DNA of 64,000 bases from JAHQVK01 sp036788295 (GCA_036788295.1 DAIQNR010000015.1:1-64000); one strand, 5' to 3'; shown: positions 17,786-25,665, counted from the stretch's first letter. Program-made: numbers and translations. Notes: a model not told the origin generated them from the sequence alone.

Positions 17786-18666
17786 GAGGTGCCTGGGTCC
17801 TCTGTGGGCTGCTCCTCGGCTGCGGGAGCGACCCCGAGCCTCGGTTCAGGGACGGGGGCGGGTTCGTGTTCCCGGACGCCACGGCGGCCGACGGGGGGGT
17901 CGCGGTGGATCTCGGCGAAGACGCCGGCCGGGTCGCGTGCGCGCCTCCCTGCTCGGGCGGTCAGGTCTGCGCTTGCGTGGGAGGCGGTTGCGGGTGCCGC
18001 GCGCCGGCTCCGATCGGCGGCGATTGCGATCCCGAGGTCTCCGGCAGCTGCGCGGAGGGCTCTTGTCTCATCGTCAGGGAGAACGGGCGGGATCGGTTCT
18101 CGTGCGCGGACGGGCGTCCCGGCGGAGCCTGCTCGAAACGCGACGACCGGTGCGAGACGGCGCTCGGCTGCGTCTGCCTCACGCCGACCACCGGTCTCAC
18201 CGACTGCCGGTGTCGCGACGACCTCCCCGCCGGCAACATCTTCTGCGACCCGCTCGTCCCCGAGACCTGCCCCGGCCACGAGTGCCGCCGGGCGAGCGGC
18301 CCGAACGGGGTGTTCTTCGTCTGCGCCGACGGCAGGGAAGGGGACGGCTGCGAGCCCCGGGTGCCGATCTGCTCCACCTCGCTCGGCTGCACCTGCCCGC
18401 TGATGAGCGGTCGCCGGGTGTGCAGCTGCGCCGAGCCTGGCTTCGAGGGGGACCCGTGCGAGGACGACGACGGCTGCTTCCCGCCGCTCTCCTGCCGGTC
18501 CGAGGCCGGTGACGCCGGGGTCTCTACCGTGTGCGGCCCGCCGGCTGGGCCCGACGCCGGGACTTCGGCCGGCTCGGGCGCGCCCTGTGGCCCCGAGCTG
18601 CCCCCCTGTCCCCAGGGGGAGCGGTGCGTTCCCGAGCGGGGAGTCTTCGTGTGCCGCCGAATCTGA
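17782..18666 (+). CDS. Cysteine-rich lipoprotein
   Basis: The 294-residue predicted lipoprotein (lipobox LLLGC, Cys at residue 14) carries about 30 further cysteines in the mature part. They are arranged in repeating modules such as PPCSGGQVCACVGGGCGC, ETALGCVCL, DCRCRDD and SLGCTCP, similar to disulfide-rich tandem modules common in myxobacterial surface proteins. It is probably oxidised and displayed on the outer membrane. It is translationally coupled to the upstream barrel-like gene (ATGA, 17782-17785) and overlaps the downstream glycosyltransferase gene by 16 bases. Function is unknown. Confidence 0.7.
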   Translation: MRGAWVLCGLLLGCGSDPEPRFRDGGGFVFPDATAADGGVAVDLGEDAGRVACAPPCSGGQVCACVGGGCGCRAPAPIGGDCDPEVSGSCAEGSCLIVRENGRDRFSCADGRPGGACSKRDDRCETALGCVCLTPTTGLTDCRCRDDLPAGNIFCDPLVPETCPGHECRRASGPNGVFFVCADGREGDGCEPRVPICSTSLGCTCPLMSGRRVCSCAEPGFEGDPCEDDDGCFPPLSCRSEAGDAGVSTVCGPPAGPDAGTSAGSGAPCGPELPPCPQGERCVPERGVFVCRRI

Positions 18667-19355
18667 GCGAGGAGGCGGTGGTGGTGATGGGCCGGACCCC
18701 GGTCCCCGGCCAGGTGAAGACGAGGCTCGGTCTGCCCGGCCCCGCGGCGGCGGCGCTGTACCGAGCGTTTCTGACCGACGTGTTCTCGGTGGTGGACGCG
18801 GCCGCTCGGCGCCGGCCGGCCTTGCTCGAGGGGTCCGGTCGCTGGTTTTCGTGCGCGCTCGGTCCAGCCGAGCCGCTTCGGGACGCCGAGCGGCTGACCC
18901 CGAACGGGTGGACGACCGTCGCCCAGGGGGACGGGGACCTCGGCGACCGGATGCGAGCGGCGTGGCGGGCGGCGGGGGCGCGCCGCGCGGTGGTGATCGG
19001 CTCCGACCTCCCCGCCCTGCCGCCGGAGCGACTGATCGAGGCGCTGTCGGCGCTCGAAGCCGACCCAGAGTCGGCCGTGTTCGTCCCCGTGCGCGACGGA
19101 GGCTACGGGCTCGTCGGTCTCACCCGGGACGTTCCGGAGCTGTTCTCCGGGATCCGCTGGTCGTCTTCGCAGGTCATGGCCGAAACCAGGGCGCGGGCGG
19201 CCGAGATCGGGTTGAGGGTACGGGAGCTGGCCCCGCACCGCGACGTCGATGACCCCGCCGATCTCGCCTGGCTCCGCGAGGTCGTCGCTCCGGGCTCGGC
19301 CACCGCGCGAGCTCTCGTCGGGCTGGGGCTTGACCGGCCGGCACCGCCTGGCTAG
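18651..19355 (+). CDS. DUF2064/TIGR04282-type glycosyltransferase
   Basis: The 234-residue cytosolic protein belongs to the DUF2064 nucleotide-sugar transferase-like family, which includes proteins named TIGR04282 arsenosugar biosynthesis glycosyltransferases. Visible family features are VVVMGRTPVPGQVKTRL at the N-terminus (nucleotide-binding loop), AVVIGSDLPALPPERL (metal-binding SD motif) near residue 120, VFVPVRDGGYGLVGL, and LFSGIRWSSSQVMAETRARA. I place the start at the GTG at 18651, which follows GGGGAG by seven bases and aligns with family N-termini. It is the last gene of the three-gene run. Substrate is unknown. Confidence 0.8.
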   Translation: MPPNLSEEAVVVMGRTPVPGQVKTRLGLPGPAAAALYRAFLTDVFSVVDAAARRRPALLEGSGRWFSCALGPAEPLRDAERLTPNGWTTVAQGDGDLGDRMRAAWRAAGARRAVVIGSDLPALPPERLIEALSALEADPESAVFVPVRDGGYGLVGLTRDVPELFSGIRWSSSQVMAETRARAAEIGLRVRELAPHRDVDDPADLAWLREVVAPGSATARALVGLGLDRPAPPG

Positions 19356-19365
19356 TGCGCTTCGA

Positions 19366-19533
19366 ATGGCGAAGCAGGGCAGGGAACTCATCAAGCTCGA
19401 ATCCACGGCCGGTACCGGCTACTTCTACGTCACCAGCAAGAACCGGCGGACGATGACGACCAAGCTGGAGCTGAAGAAGTACGATCCGAAGGTGCGCAAG
19501 CACGTGCTCTTCGTCGAGAAGAAGCTGAAGTGA
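19366..19533 (+). CDS. rpmG: Ribosomal protein L33
   Basis: The 55-residue protein is bacterial L33 of the large ribosomal subunit. It contains the conserved LIKLESTAGTGYFYVTSKN and RTMTTKLELKKYDPKVRKH. It lacks the zinc-binding CxxC pairs, so it is the Cys-minus form used independently of zinc. The ATG at 19366 gives the canonical N-terminus. It sits ten bases after the glycosyltransferase gene and four bases before the PHA-type gene, an unusual context, since L33 is usually near rpmB or secE. Confidence 0.95.
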   Translation: MAKQGRELIKLESTAGTGYFYVTSKNRRTMTTKLELKKYDPKVRKHVLFVEKKLK

Positions 19534-19537
19534 CCCC

Positions 19538-19828
19538 ATGGCCACCGTACGGGTGAAACGGTCGCACGGGCTCGGGGCCGAGCGGGCGCGAGCGAGCCTC
19601 GATGGGTTTTCGGCCGACCTCGCCAAGCGGGGCGCGAAGCTGCGGTGGAACGGCCACCGAGCCGACATCTCCGGGCCGGGGGTGTCGGGGCACGTCCAGG
19701 TGGGCGAAACCGACGTGGAGGTGCTGGTGGAGCTCGGTCTGCTCGCCCGAGCGGCCGGGGTGAAGGCGGACAAGCTCGAGGTATCGATCGCCAAGCGGCT
19801 CGAAGCGGCGCTGGCCGGCGAGGGCTGA
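19538..19828 (+). CDS. Polyhydroxyalkanoic acid system-like small protein
   Basis: The 96-residue protein matches the PHA_gran_rgn pattern: it opens with VRVKRSHGLGAERARASLDGFSADLAKR, then has GHVQVGETDVEVLVELGLLAR and an EVSIAKRLEAAL C-terminus. These proteins are encoded near polyhydroxyalkanoate granule genes in some proteobacteria, though the biochemical role is unclear. No PHA synthase is in this window. It begins four bases after rpmG and is probably co-transcribed. Confidence 0.7.
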   Translation: MATVRVKRSHGLGAERARASLDGFSADLAKRGAKLRWNGHRADISGPGVSGHVQVGETDVEVLVELGLLARAAGVKADKLEVSIAKRLEAALAGEG

Positions 19829-19997
19829 ACCATTCCTGACTCGCGGCCTCCTGGCCGTCGGTGGCGGCGCCCCCTCGCCGGGCTCCCAAAGCCGGACGCG
19901 ACGCCCCGCGTCTGGCTCTGCCCGCTGAACCTTTCATCGAGGGCCCTTCCACGATCGGACCCCGGGAGTGGCCCATGGCGCGACCGGACCCTGAGAC

Positions 19998-20023
19998 TGC
20001 ACCGGAACTGGTGCACCCTGCAC
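19998..20023. promoter_or_regulatory. Overlapping dyads, possible activator (EBP) site
   Basis: TGCACC and GGTGCA (19998-20003 and 20010-20015) form an inverted repeat with a 6-base spacer. The second arm continues into GTGCA-CCC-TGCAC (20011-20023), a further dyad, so TGCAC appears three times in 26 bases. It lies about 45-65 bases upstream of the sigma-54 core element at 20066. That is within the usual range for an enhancer-binding-protein site. The binding protein is unknown. Confidence 0.5.
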
Positions 20024-20065
20024 ATCCGGGGTCAGGGATTGGGCCGGTGGCGCATCCCGCGCAGA

Positions 20066-20081
20066 TGGCATTCGGTTTGCT
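20066..20081 (+). promoter_or_regulatory. Sigma-54 (-24/-12) promoter
   Basis: TGGCAT, five bases, then TTGCT matches the sigma-54 consensus TGGCAC-N5-TTGCW in 10 of 11 fixed positions. The GG and GC doublets are separated by exactly the required 10 bases. Transcription would start near 20092. This leaves a short leader with an AAAGGAG ribosome-binding site at 20118-20124 before the ATG at 20133. The rest of the 304-base spacer holds only the dyads described separately. Confidence 0.75.
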
Positions 20082-20132
20082 TGACTCCGAGGCAGCGCCT
20101 GGCCAGGAGGCCGAGCGAAAGGAGTCGGAGAC

Positions 20133-21257
20133 ATGAACTTCATCGGTGGTAGCCATTTTCTCAACGCGCTCGGCGTCAACCCCGGGCGGGTCCTCGCCCA
20201 GCTCGAGCAGATGGAGCAGGCCCAGGTTCGGGCGCTCCAGACCCTCGCGCTCGATTTCGGAGCCCAGGGCGCTTTTGGACCGGGGACGCTCGCCCAAATG
20301 CTCCAGATGGGGGGCATTCCGCCGGCGGCCCAAATGGGTCCGCCGCCCTGGGGCGCGTGCGCCTGCCCGTCGCGGTACGCGATGCCGCGCAGCTTCGACT
20401 TCGGGGCCGCGCCGGGGCAGCACCCGTTCAGCATGGAGGCGCTGTTTGCTCGCCACCAGGGGGCCATGTTCGAGCGCATGCTCATGCAGAACCCGTTCGC
20501 GCGGGCGCAGGCGGAGATGATGCTCGGGGGTCGAATCCTCCCCGACGGCCTCGCCGACGGTCGCATCACCATCCAGCCGTTCGCGCCCGGGTTCTTCCCG
20601 GCCGGCGGCGCCCACAACCTCGCCGCGGCGCACGCCATGAACGCGATGAACCAGATGCAGCAGGCTGCGTTCGCGGCCGGCTTTGGTCACGGCGCCGGGG
20701 GGTCGAACGGGTTCAACGAGATGATGCTCGGCAGCCTCGCGCAGCTCTTCCAGGCGATGATGGGCGGCCAGGGCGCCGGGGCGGGCCAAGGCGCTGGCGC
20801 GGGCCAAGGCGCCGGGGCCGGGCAAGGCGCGGGCCAGGGCCCGAGGGCGCCGGGCTTCGAGAACGGAAACAACCCGTTCTTGCCCCGTGGCCGCATCCCG
20901 GTGGCGCAGCCGCCCGGAGGGGGCGGTGGAGGCGGCCGGGTGGGAGTGCCCGAGGGCGACGTGGCCGCGGTGCTCTCCGATCCGAGCCTGACCGTCGAGG
21001 ATCAGGTGGTCCTGATGCTCATGATGATCATGAAGCAGATGGATAAGCAGATCAAAGAGCAGGCCGAGTATGTGAACAAGATCCAGCAGCAGCAGGGCGA
21101 AGGGGGCGGCGGGGACGAGGCGCCGTCCATCGACGTCGAGACGATGAAGCTGAAGCGCATGATCGACAAGCGCAGCCAGATGTTCGACATGCTCCGGCAG
21201 ATCATCGACAAGTACAACCAGACCGCGAAGGCGATGATCGACTCGATCGGTCGCTGA
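20133..21257 (+). CDS. Met-rich, Gly/Gln-repeat protein of unknown function
   Basis: The 374-residue protein has no signal peptide and no domain I recognise. The N-terminal 200 residues are unusually rich in Met, Gln, Phe and Ala (MEALFARHQGAMFERMLMQNPFARAQAEMM). Residues about 210-235 are perfect GAGAGQ repeats, and a Gly run follows near 262. The C-terminal 100 residues are helical: DPSLTVEDQVVLMLMMIMKQMDK, a polar linker with QQQQ, then MKLKRMIDKRSQMFDMLRQI and a final YNQTAKAMIDSIGR. That closing helix loosely recalls type III secretion needle or inner-rod subunits, a weak resemblance. The start has a strong AAAGGAG, and the gene is behind a sigma-54 promoter, suggesting induced, conditional expression. 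Confidence 0.8.
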   Translation: MNFIGGSHFLNALGVNPGRVLAQLEQMEQAQVRALQTLALDFGAQGAFGPGTLAQMLQMGGIPPAAQMGPPPWGACACPSRYAMPRSFDFGAAPGQHPFSMEALFARHQGAMFERMLMQNPFARAQAEMMLGGRILPDGLADGRITIQPFAPGFFPAGGAHNLAAAHAMNAMNQMQQAAFAAGFGHGAGGSNGFNEMMLGSLAQLFQAMMGGQGAGAGQGAGAGQGAGAGQGAGQGPRAPGFENGNNPFLPRGRIPVAQPPGGGGGGGRVGVPEGDVAAVLSDPSLTVEDQVVLMLMMIMKQMDKQIKEQAEYVNKIQQQQGEGGGGDEAPSIDVETMKLKRMIDKRSQMFDMLRQIIDKYNQTAKAMIDSIGR

Positions 21258-21263
21258 CCCTTT

Positions 21264-21310
21264 GCTGGTCCTGCCGCGCCAGCGAGGGCGGGCGCGGCCT
21301 CCTTTCTTCT
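21264..21310 (+). terminator. Possible intrinsic terminator
   Basis: Just after the Met-rich gene, GCTGG/CCAGC form a small hairpin (21264-21283). A second stem-loop follows (GAGG-C with GCCTC, to about 21302), and then a pyrimidine tract CTTTCTTCT. The stem is short and the tail is not pure T, so activity is uncertain. It sits in the 79-base spacer between convergent genes. Confidence 0.35.
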
Positions 21311-21336
21311 CTCAGACCCTCGCGCTGGCCGCTCCG

Positions 21337-22620
21337 TCACCGCGGGGCGAGCGCGCGGCCGGCCGAAAAGCGGGTCGGTTCCCTTCGCACCGCGGACACC
21401 GTCGCCTCGGCTTTCTCGGGGTCGTGCAGGGCTCGCTCGACGAGCCACTGCCGCAGCTTCTCGGCGGGCTCGGTTCGCCGAAGATCGACGACGGCCCGAG
21501 CGTGGCGCTCGGCCACCCTCGCCGCGAGCAGCAGCCGAGCCTCCGCGGTGCCGGTGGAGGAGCGGGCGAGAAGAAAGATCCGCTCGGTGACGAGCCGTTC
21601 CCGGCTCGCGGGGTCGAGCGGCACCGAAAGCCGGCGGTCTTCGCCGTCAGCGGCCGCCCGGGCGGCGATCACCGCCAAGGTCGCGAGCGCCTCATCGGCC
21701 CCCGCTGGCTCCATCGGAACAAGCGAGGCCGAGCCGGTGGCCGTCGCCGACGCCCAGATGAGGCGCTCCTGTGCCCGCTCGAGGCGTCCGTGCGCCCCGG
21801 CCGAGTTCAACCAGCGGTCGAGCCGAGCCACCTCGGGAGCGAGCCCGAGCCAAGGGCGCCGGGTCAGGGCGAGCGGCAGAGCGTGGCCGATGCGGCGCTC
21901 GATCCCAGCGGGGCCATCTGGCGCGACCTCGAGCGAGAGGACATAGAGCCGCTGGCGGTCGGCTTCGAAGCGGGCCGTGGCGGCCTCGATCGCGCCTCCC
22001 TCCACCGGCGGACGCCGCGGTGTTCGGGTCGGGGCCACGGCCAAGGCCTCGGCGTAGGCCGCGAAGGCGGCGTCGAGTTCTGGGTCCTCGGCGGCCGCGA
22101 ACGCGGCGGCGTGCCGTGGGATGCGGGCGATGGCCCACCCCCGCTCGTCCTCGTCCGCGACCCAGATCTCGGTCGCCGCTTCGCGCCAGAACCGAGCCAG
22201 CGCCGCACTGGGTCCGCGCTCGAGCAGCGCCGCGCGAAGAGCGAGCGCCGCTTCGTCGAGCCGAAGGGCGCGCGCCGCCTCGAGCGGCTCGCCCTCCCAG
22301 CGGCCCCGGGCGTGAGGGAGCCAGTTCTTCACCCGGTCCGCCTCAGGGTCCCCGGCCGCCGCTCGCTCGGACAGACGCGCGATGAGCTCGCCGGCCCGTT
22401 TTCGTCCGGTCGGACCGACGCCCAGGTTCTCGGCGGGGGTCCCCGGGACCAGCCGGAGCGCGACCAGGTGGTCGAGCGCGGAGTCTGCGCTCGGCCTTGC
22501 CGGGGCTGGCGCAAGCAGGGGCTGGGCAGCGCAGGCGGCGAGGGCGAGGGTGAGCGGCCACGCCCTCGTCGCAACGGGCCCCAGGCTCTCGCGGCGGCGA
22601 CGGTCTTGTTGCCGCCTCAT
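21337..22620 (-). CDS. Lipoprotein at the end of the BMC operon
   Basis: The 427-residue protein has a very basic N-terminus (MRRQQDRRRR), a hydrophobic core and a good lipobox, LALAAC. The mature part is Ala/Leu/Arg-rich and helical, with regular helix spacing like a TPR or HEAT solenoid, but no family is recognised. The ATG at 22620 overlaps the TGA of the BMC-T gene (ATGA, 22617-22620), so it is translated in step with a cytosolic shell protein. An exported helical lipoprotein in such a position is unexpected. It may be a passenger, or it may link the compartment's metabolism to the envelope. No experimental function is implied. Confidence 0.7.
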   Translation of the reverse strand: MRRQQDRRRRESLGPVATRAWPLTLALAACAAQPLLAPAPARPSADSALDHLVALRLVPGTPAENLGVGPTGRKRAGELIARLSERAAAGDPEADRVKNWLPHARGRWEGEPLEAARALRLDEAALALRAALLERGPSAALARFWREAATEIWVADEDERGWAIARIPRHAAAFAAAEDPELDAAFAAYAEALAVAPTRTPRRPPVEGGAIEAATARFEADRQRLYVLSLEVAPDGPAGIERRIGHALPLALTRRPWLGLAPEVARLDRWLNSAGAHGRLERAQERLIWASATATGSASLVPMEPAGADEALATLAVIAARAAADGEDRRLSVPLDPASRERLVTERIFLLARSSTGTAEARLLLAARVAERHARAVVDLRRTEPAEKLRQWLVERALHDPEKAEATVSAVRREPTRFSAGRALAPR

Positions 22621-23207
22621 GCCCAAGGGACCGGGGCCTCGGCGTCGAGCAGGGCCGCGGGCAGGTCGGGGTGGGGCTGGCGCACCAGCTCGAGCCGGAG
22701 CAGGCGACGGTCGAGCAGCGAGGGCAAGAAGTCGGGGAGGGCGTCCACCGCGTCGAGCGGCCCAGTCACGATGAAGACCCCCTTGCCGGTCAATCCGGAC
22801 CCGAGGCGCAAACCGGTGAGCTGAAGACCTAGCTCCTTGAGGGCCCGGTCGGCGCCGTGGAGGGCGGCGGCCACGGTCGCGGTCTCGATCACGCCGAGCG
22901 CGTCCCGAACCGGGGTCGGGCCGGCGCGGCGAAGGGCAGCGGCGAGGCCCGGGTGCGGGTCGTACAGGACCACTTGGTCGACCAGGTCCTCTCCCGCCCC
23001 GTCCACTGCGGCGCCGAGCCCCTCCTCGACCTCCGCCTCGCCGCCGTGGACGAGCACGAGGTAGCGGCCAGGCGAGACCGTCCGAGCGGCGAGCACGGCG
23101 AGCGGGGCCCGCTTGAGCAGAGCATCGAGCGCGACCACGCCCCGGGCGACGGTCGCGGTCTCGAACGCTCCGAGGCTCGGGCCCACGAACCCGAGGCCCG
23201 TCACCAT
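22617..23207 (-). CDS. BMC-T shell protein (tandem BMC domains)
   Basis: The 196-residue protein contains two BMC folds. The first covers about residues 3-95 (GAFETATVARGVVALDALLKRAPLAVLAARTVSPGRYLVLVHG) and the second about 105-185 (ALGVIETATVAAALHGADRALKELGLQLTGLRLGSGLTGKGVFIVTG). Such fusions form trimeric pseudohexamers in the facets of bacterial microcompartments and often carry larger pores. It resembles the single-layer BMC-T of Haliangium ochraceum. Its start overlaps the upstream EF-hand lipoprotein gene by seven bases, and its stop overlaps the next lipoprotein gene. No permutation is evident. Confidence 0.9.
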   Translation of the reverse strand: MVTGLGFVGPSLGAFETATVARGVVALDALLKRAPLAVLAARTVSPGRYLVLVHGGEAEVEEGLGAAVDGAGEDLVDQVVLYDPHPGLAAALRRAGPTPVRDALGVIETATVAAALHGADRALKELGLQLTGLRLGSGLTGKGVFIVTGPLDAVDALPDFLPSLLDRRLLRLELVRQPHPDLPAALLDAEAPVPWA

Positions 23208-23902
23208 TGCTCGGTCTCCGGGGTGGGTCCGGCGCTCTGGGCGGCGATCAATCCCCGCAGCAGCTCCGCGTGGTCGTTCAACCAGGTCGGCTTGAGGGTG
23301 GGCGCGATGAGGGCGAGGCGGACGAGCTGGCGCCGGACCCGGCCTGGCTCGGCCGAAAATCCGGGCTGATCCACCAGGGCGAGCCGGAGCGCACCTCCTC
23401 CCTTCACCCCCACGATCGAGGTCACCCACGCCTCCCTGCCGAGGCCCAGGGTGAGGCGCTCGGCGCTCGTGATGGCGAGGCGGGCGGCGGTGGCGTTGCC
23501 AGCCCGGCTTCGGACCTCGCTGTCGAAGAGCCCGCGCAGCGTCACTTCGCTGGCCGCCGGCTCGCTCAGGATCTCGACCTCGAGCTCGATGCGGGCGGCG
23601 GTGGCGGTCCGGGCGAGCAATCGGAGCACGGGCTGGTAGCGCGGGGTGAACTCGTCGAGCCGCAGCATGCCGTCTCCGTCGAGATCGATCCGGTCCAGCG
23701 GCCGCGCGGGGGTCAGGCCCGGAGGCCCCCGGTTCGGGTGCTCCGGGTCGAACACCCACCACCGCTCGGCGATCGACGCCACCGGCAGCACCAGCCCGTA
23801 GCCGCGGTTCACATAGGTCCCCGACCGGTCGAAGGCGCCCCCGTACCGAGGCCCCACGCACCCGAGGGCGGCGAGCAGCGCGACGTTCGCGAGGCCCCTC
23901 AT
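23201..23902 (-). CDS. EF-hand-containing lipoprotein within the BMC operon
   Basis: The 233-residue protein starts MRGLANVALLAALGC, a short signal peptide whose Cys (residue 15) is preceded by ALG, an acceptable though not ideal lipobox. Residues about 75-85 read DLDGDGMLRLDEF, a complete EF-hand calcium loop (D-x-D-x-D-G-x-x-x-x-D-E). The rest is strand-rich and unassigned. The ATG at 23902 overlaps the dehydrogenase stop (ATGA), and its own end overlaps the BMC-T start. Translational coupling on both sides to cytosolic microcompartment genes is odd for an exported protein. If the signal were non-functional, the protein could instead be a calcium-binding cargo; sequence alone does not decide. 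Confidence 0.75.
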   Translation of the reverse strand: MRGLANVALLAALGCVGPRYGGAFDRSGTYVNRGYGLVLPVASIAERWWVFDPEHPNRGPPGLTPARPLDRIDLDGDGMLRLDEFTPRYQPVLRLLARTATAARIELEVEILSEPAASEVTLRGLFDSEVRSRAGNATAARLAITSAERLTLGLGREAWVTSIVGVKGGGALRLALVDQPGFSAEPGRVRRQLVRLALIAPTLKPTWLNDHAELLRGLIAAQSAGPTPETEQW

Positions 23903-25359
23903 ACGATGCGAAATGCGTCTACCAGAGTGCATCGACGCTCTCGGGTGAAGTGGCCGGCGTGGGTGAGACCTTCGCCGGTGGGGGAGGCGATGGTGAAGGA
24001 GGTGTAGCCCTCACCGCCGAGCCCCAGACCAGCGAAGGTGGGCGCGTTCTTGGTGAAGATCGAGGTGTTGATCGCCCGGGCCATGTCGTGGAGGCGGCCG
24101 ACGTGGTTCGAGTACATCGCGGCGGTGTGCCCGAAGCCGTGCTCGACCCGCCGGGCCATCTGAATGGCGTCTTCGGCGCTGCGGGCGCGGGTGAAGCCGA
24201 GCACCGGCATCAGCAATTCGAGCTGCATGAACGGACCGGACTCCTCCTCTTCCACGATGATGATCTCCGCCGATCGGCGGACCCCGATCGCCTCCAGGAT
24301 CTTGCTCGCGTCCTTGCCGACCCAGGCCCGGTTCGGTCCGGCCCCGTCGATCACCAGATCCCGGAGCCGGCGGGCCTCCGCCCCCCTGGCCTCGTAGGCC
24401 CCGTGTTCGGCCAGCAGGCGCTTCAACGCGTCCGCGACCTCGGCGACGGCGATGACCTCCTTTTCGGCGGTGCACACGATGCAGTTGTCGAGGCTGCCCC
24501 CGGCCACGATCCCCTTCGCCGCCCGGGTGAGGTCTGCGGTCTCGTCCACCACGACCGGGGGGTTTCCGGGGCCGGCCGCGATCGCGCGCTTGCCCGAGGC
24601 CATCGCCGCCTTCACGACGCCGGGCCCGCCGGTGACGACCAGGAGGCGCACGCCGGGGTGGTGCATCAGCGCCTGCGCCGACTCGATCGTGGGCGCCTCG
24701 ACCGAGGCGATGCAGTCCTCCGGTCCCCCGGCCGCGTGCATCGCGCGGTTCAGCACGTCGATGAGGTGGCTCGAGACCTCGCGGGCGCCGGGGTGGACGT
24801 TGAAGACCACCGCGTTGCCGCCGGCGAGCATGCCGATCGCGTTGCAGATCACGGTCTCGGTCGGATTGGTCGTCGGGGTGATGGCGCCGATGACCCCGTA
24901 CGGCGCCCGCTCGGTGAGCGTGAGGCCCCGGTCGCCCGACACGGCCACCGGGCGGAGGATCTCCATCCCCGGGGTCTTCTCGATGACGAGGCGGTTCTTC
25001 TTTCGCTTGTGGTGGGCCCGGCCAAGCCCGGTCTCCGCGACCGCCTGCTCGGAGATCCGGTCCACCTCGGCGGCGGCCGCTCGGCGGAGGTTTTCGAGCA
25101 TCTTCGCCCGGACCTCGAGCGGGGTCCGCTCGAGCGCGGTGAACGCTCGGTGGGCCGCCGCGACCGCCGTGTCCACGTCCGGGTACACGCCGGCCCGCCG
25201 GGGCCGGGTGTGAAGCGCCGGCCCTCCCCCGTACCGGGGGGGCGGCGGGGCGCACAGTCCAGCCTCGGGAGGGCCCTCCACGGAGGCGACACCGCCTCGC
25301 ACGCGGGCGAGCACTTCGGCCACGATCCGGGCCACCTCGGCGTCATCGAAGCTGGCCAC
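23899..25359 (-). CDS. CoA-acylating aldehyde dehydrogenase, BMC-associated
   Basis: The 486-residue enzyme converts an aldehyde, CoA and NAD to acyl-CoA, as PduP or EutE do inside metabolosomes. The catalytic Cys is in DNCIVCTAEKEV (Cys296; Cys293 is an additional nearby thiol). Other family marks are GVIGAITPTTNPTETV, GAREVSSHLI and the C-terminal GEGLTHAGHFTRERRC. The N-terminus (DDAEVARIVAEVLARV) is a short amphipathic helix followed by a Pro/Gly linker, the typical encapsulation peptide for shell targeting. The start is a GTG directly abutting the BMC-P stop. The gene is flanked by shell genes. The aldehyde specificity (acet-, propion- or other) is unknown. Confidence 0.92.
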   Translation of the reverse strand: MASFDDAEVARIVAEVLARVRGGVASVEGPPEAGLCAPPPPRYGGGPALHTRPRRAGVYPDVDTAVAAAHRAFTALERTPLEVRAKMLENLRRAAAAEVDRISEQAVAETGLGRAHHKRKKNRLVIEKTPGMEILRPVAVSGDRGLTLTERAPYGVIGAITPTTNPTETVICNAIGMLAGGNAVVFNVHPGAREVSSHLIDVLNRAMHAAGGPEDCIASVEAPTIESAQALMHHPGVRLLVVTGGPGVVKAAMASGKRAIAAGPGNPPVVVDETADLTRAAKGIVAGGSLDNCIVCTAEKEVIAVAEVADALKRLLAEHGAYEARGAEARRLRDLVIDGAGPNRAWVGKDASKILEAIGVRRSAEIIIVEEEESGPFMQLELLMPVLGFTRARSAEDAIQMARRVEHGFGHTAAMYSNHVGRLHDMARAINTSIFTKNAPTFAGLGLGGEGYTSFTIASPTGEGLTHAGHFTRERRCTLVDAFRIV

Positions 25360-25659
25360 CTACGCCTCTTCGGTCTTCCGGTAGCGGACCTCACCGCCCT
25401 CCGCGACTTCGTCCACGATCGCCATGACCACGTGGTCCACCGGGCGGTCTTTGGTCGCCGCGGTCTGGCGGGCCGACGACCCGGCGGCGTAGAGGACCAG
25501 CTCGCCGACCCCTGCGCCGACCGCGTCGGCGGCCACCACCGTCCCTGCGACCGGCTCTCCGGCCTCGTTGGCGTTTCGAAGGAGCAGGAATCGAAGCCCG
25601 TCGAGCTCCGGCTCCTTCTGGGTCGCCACCACCGTGCCGATCACCCGAGCGAGCAGCAT
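25360..25659 (-). CDS. BMC-P pentameric vertex shell protein (EutN/CcmL type)
   Basis: The 99-residue protein has the EutN/CcmL signature: it opens ARVIGTVVATQKEPELDGLRFLLL and continues with VAADAVGAGVGELVLYAAGSSARQT and VDHVVMAIVD. Such proteins form pentamers that cap the vertices of microcompartments and close the shell. Length and motifs closely match the Haliangium ochraceum BMC-P as I recall it. The gene lies six bases after BMC-H and abuts the dehydrogenase gene. Confidence 0.95.
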   Translation of the reverse strand: MLLARVIGTVVATQKEPELDGLRFLLLRNANEAGEPVAGTVVAADAVGAGVGELVLYAAGSSARQTAATKDRPVDHVVMAIVDEVAEGGEVRYRKTEEA

Positions 25660-25665
25660 CGGGTC

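Noticed and set aside
19861..20132. 91-residue frame in the spacer before the Met-rich gene
   Set aside because: It covers the sigma-54 promoter and dyads, has no ribosome-binding site, and its composition is random.
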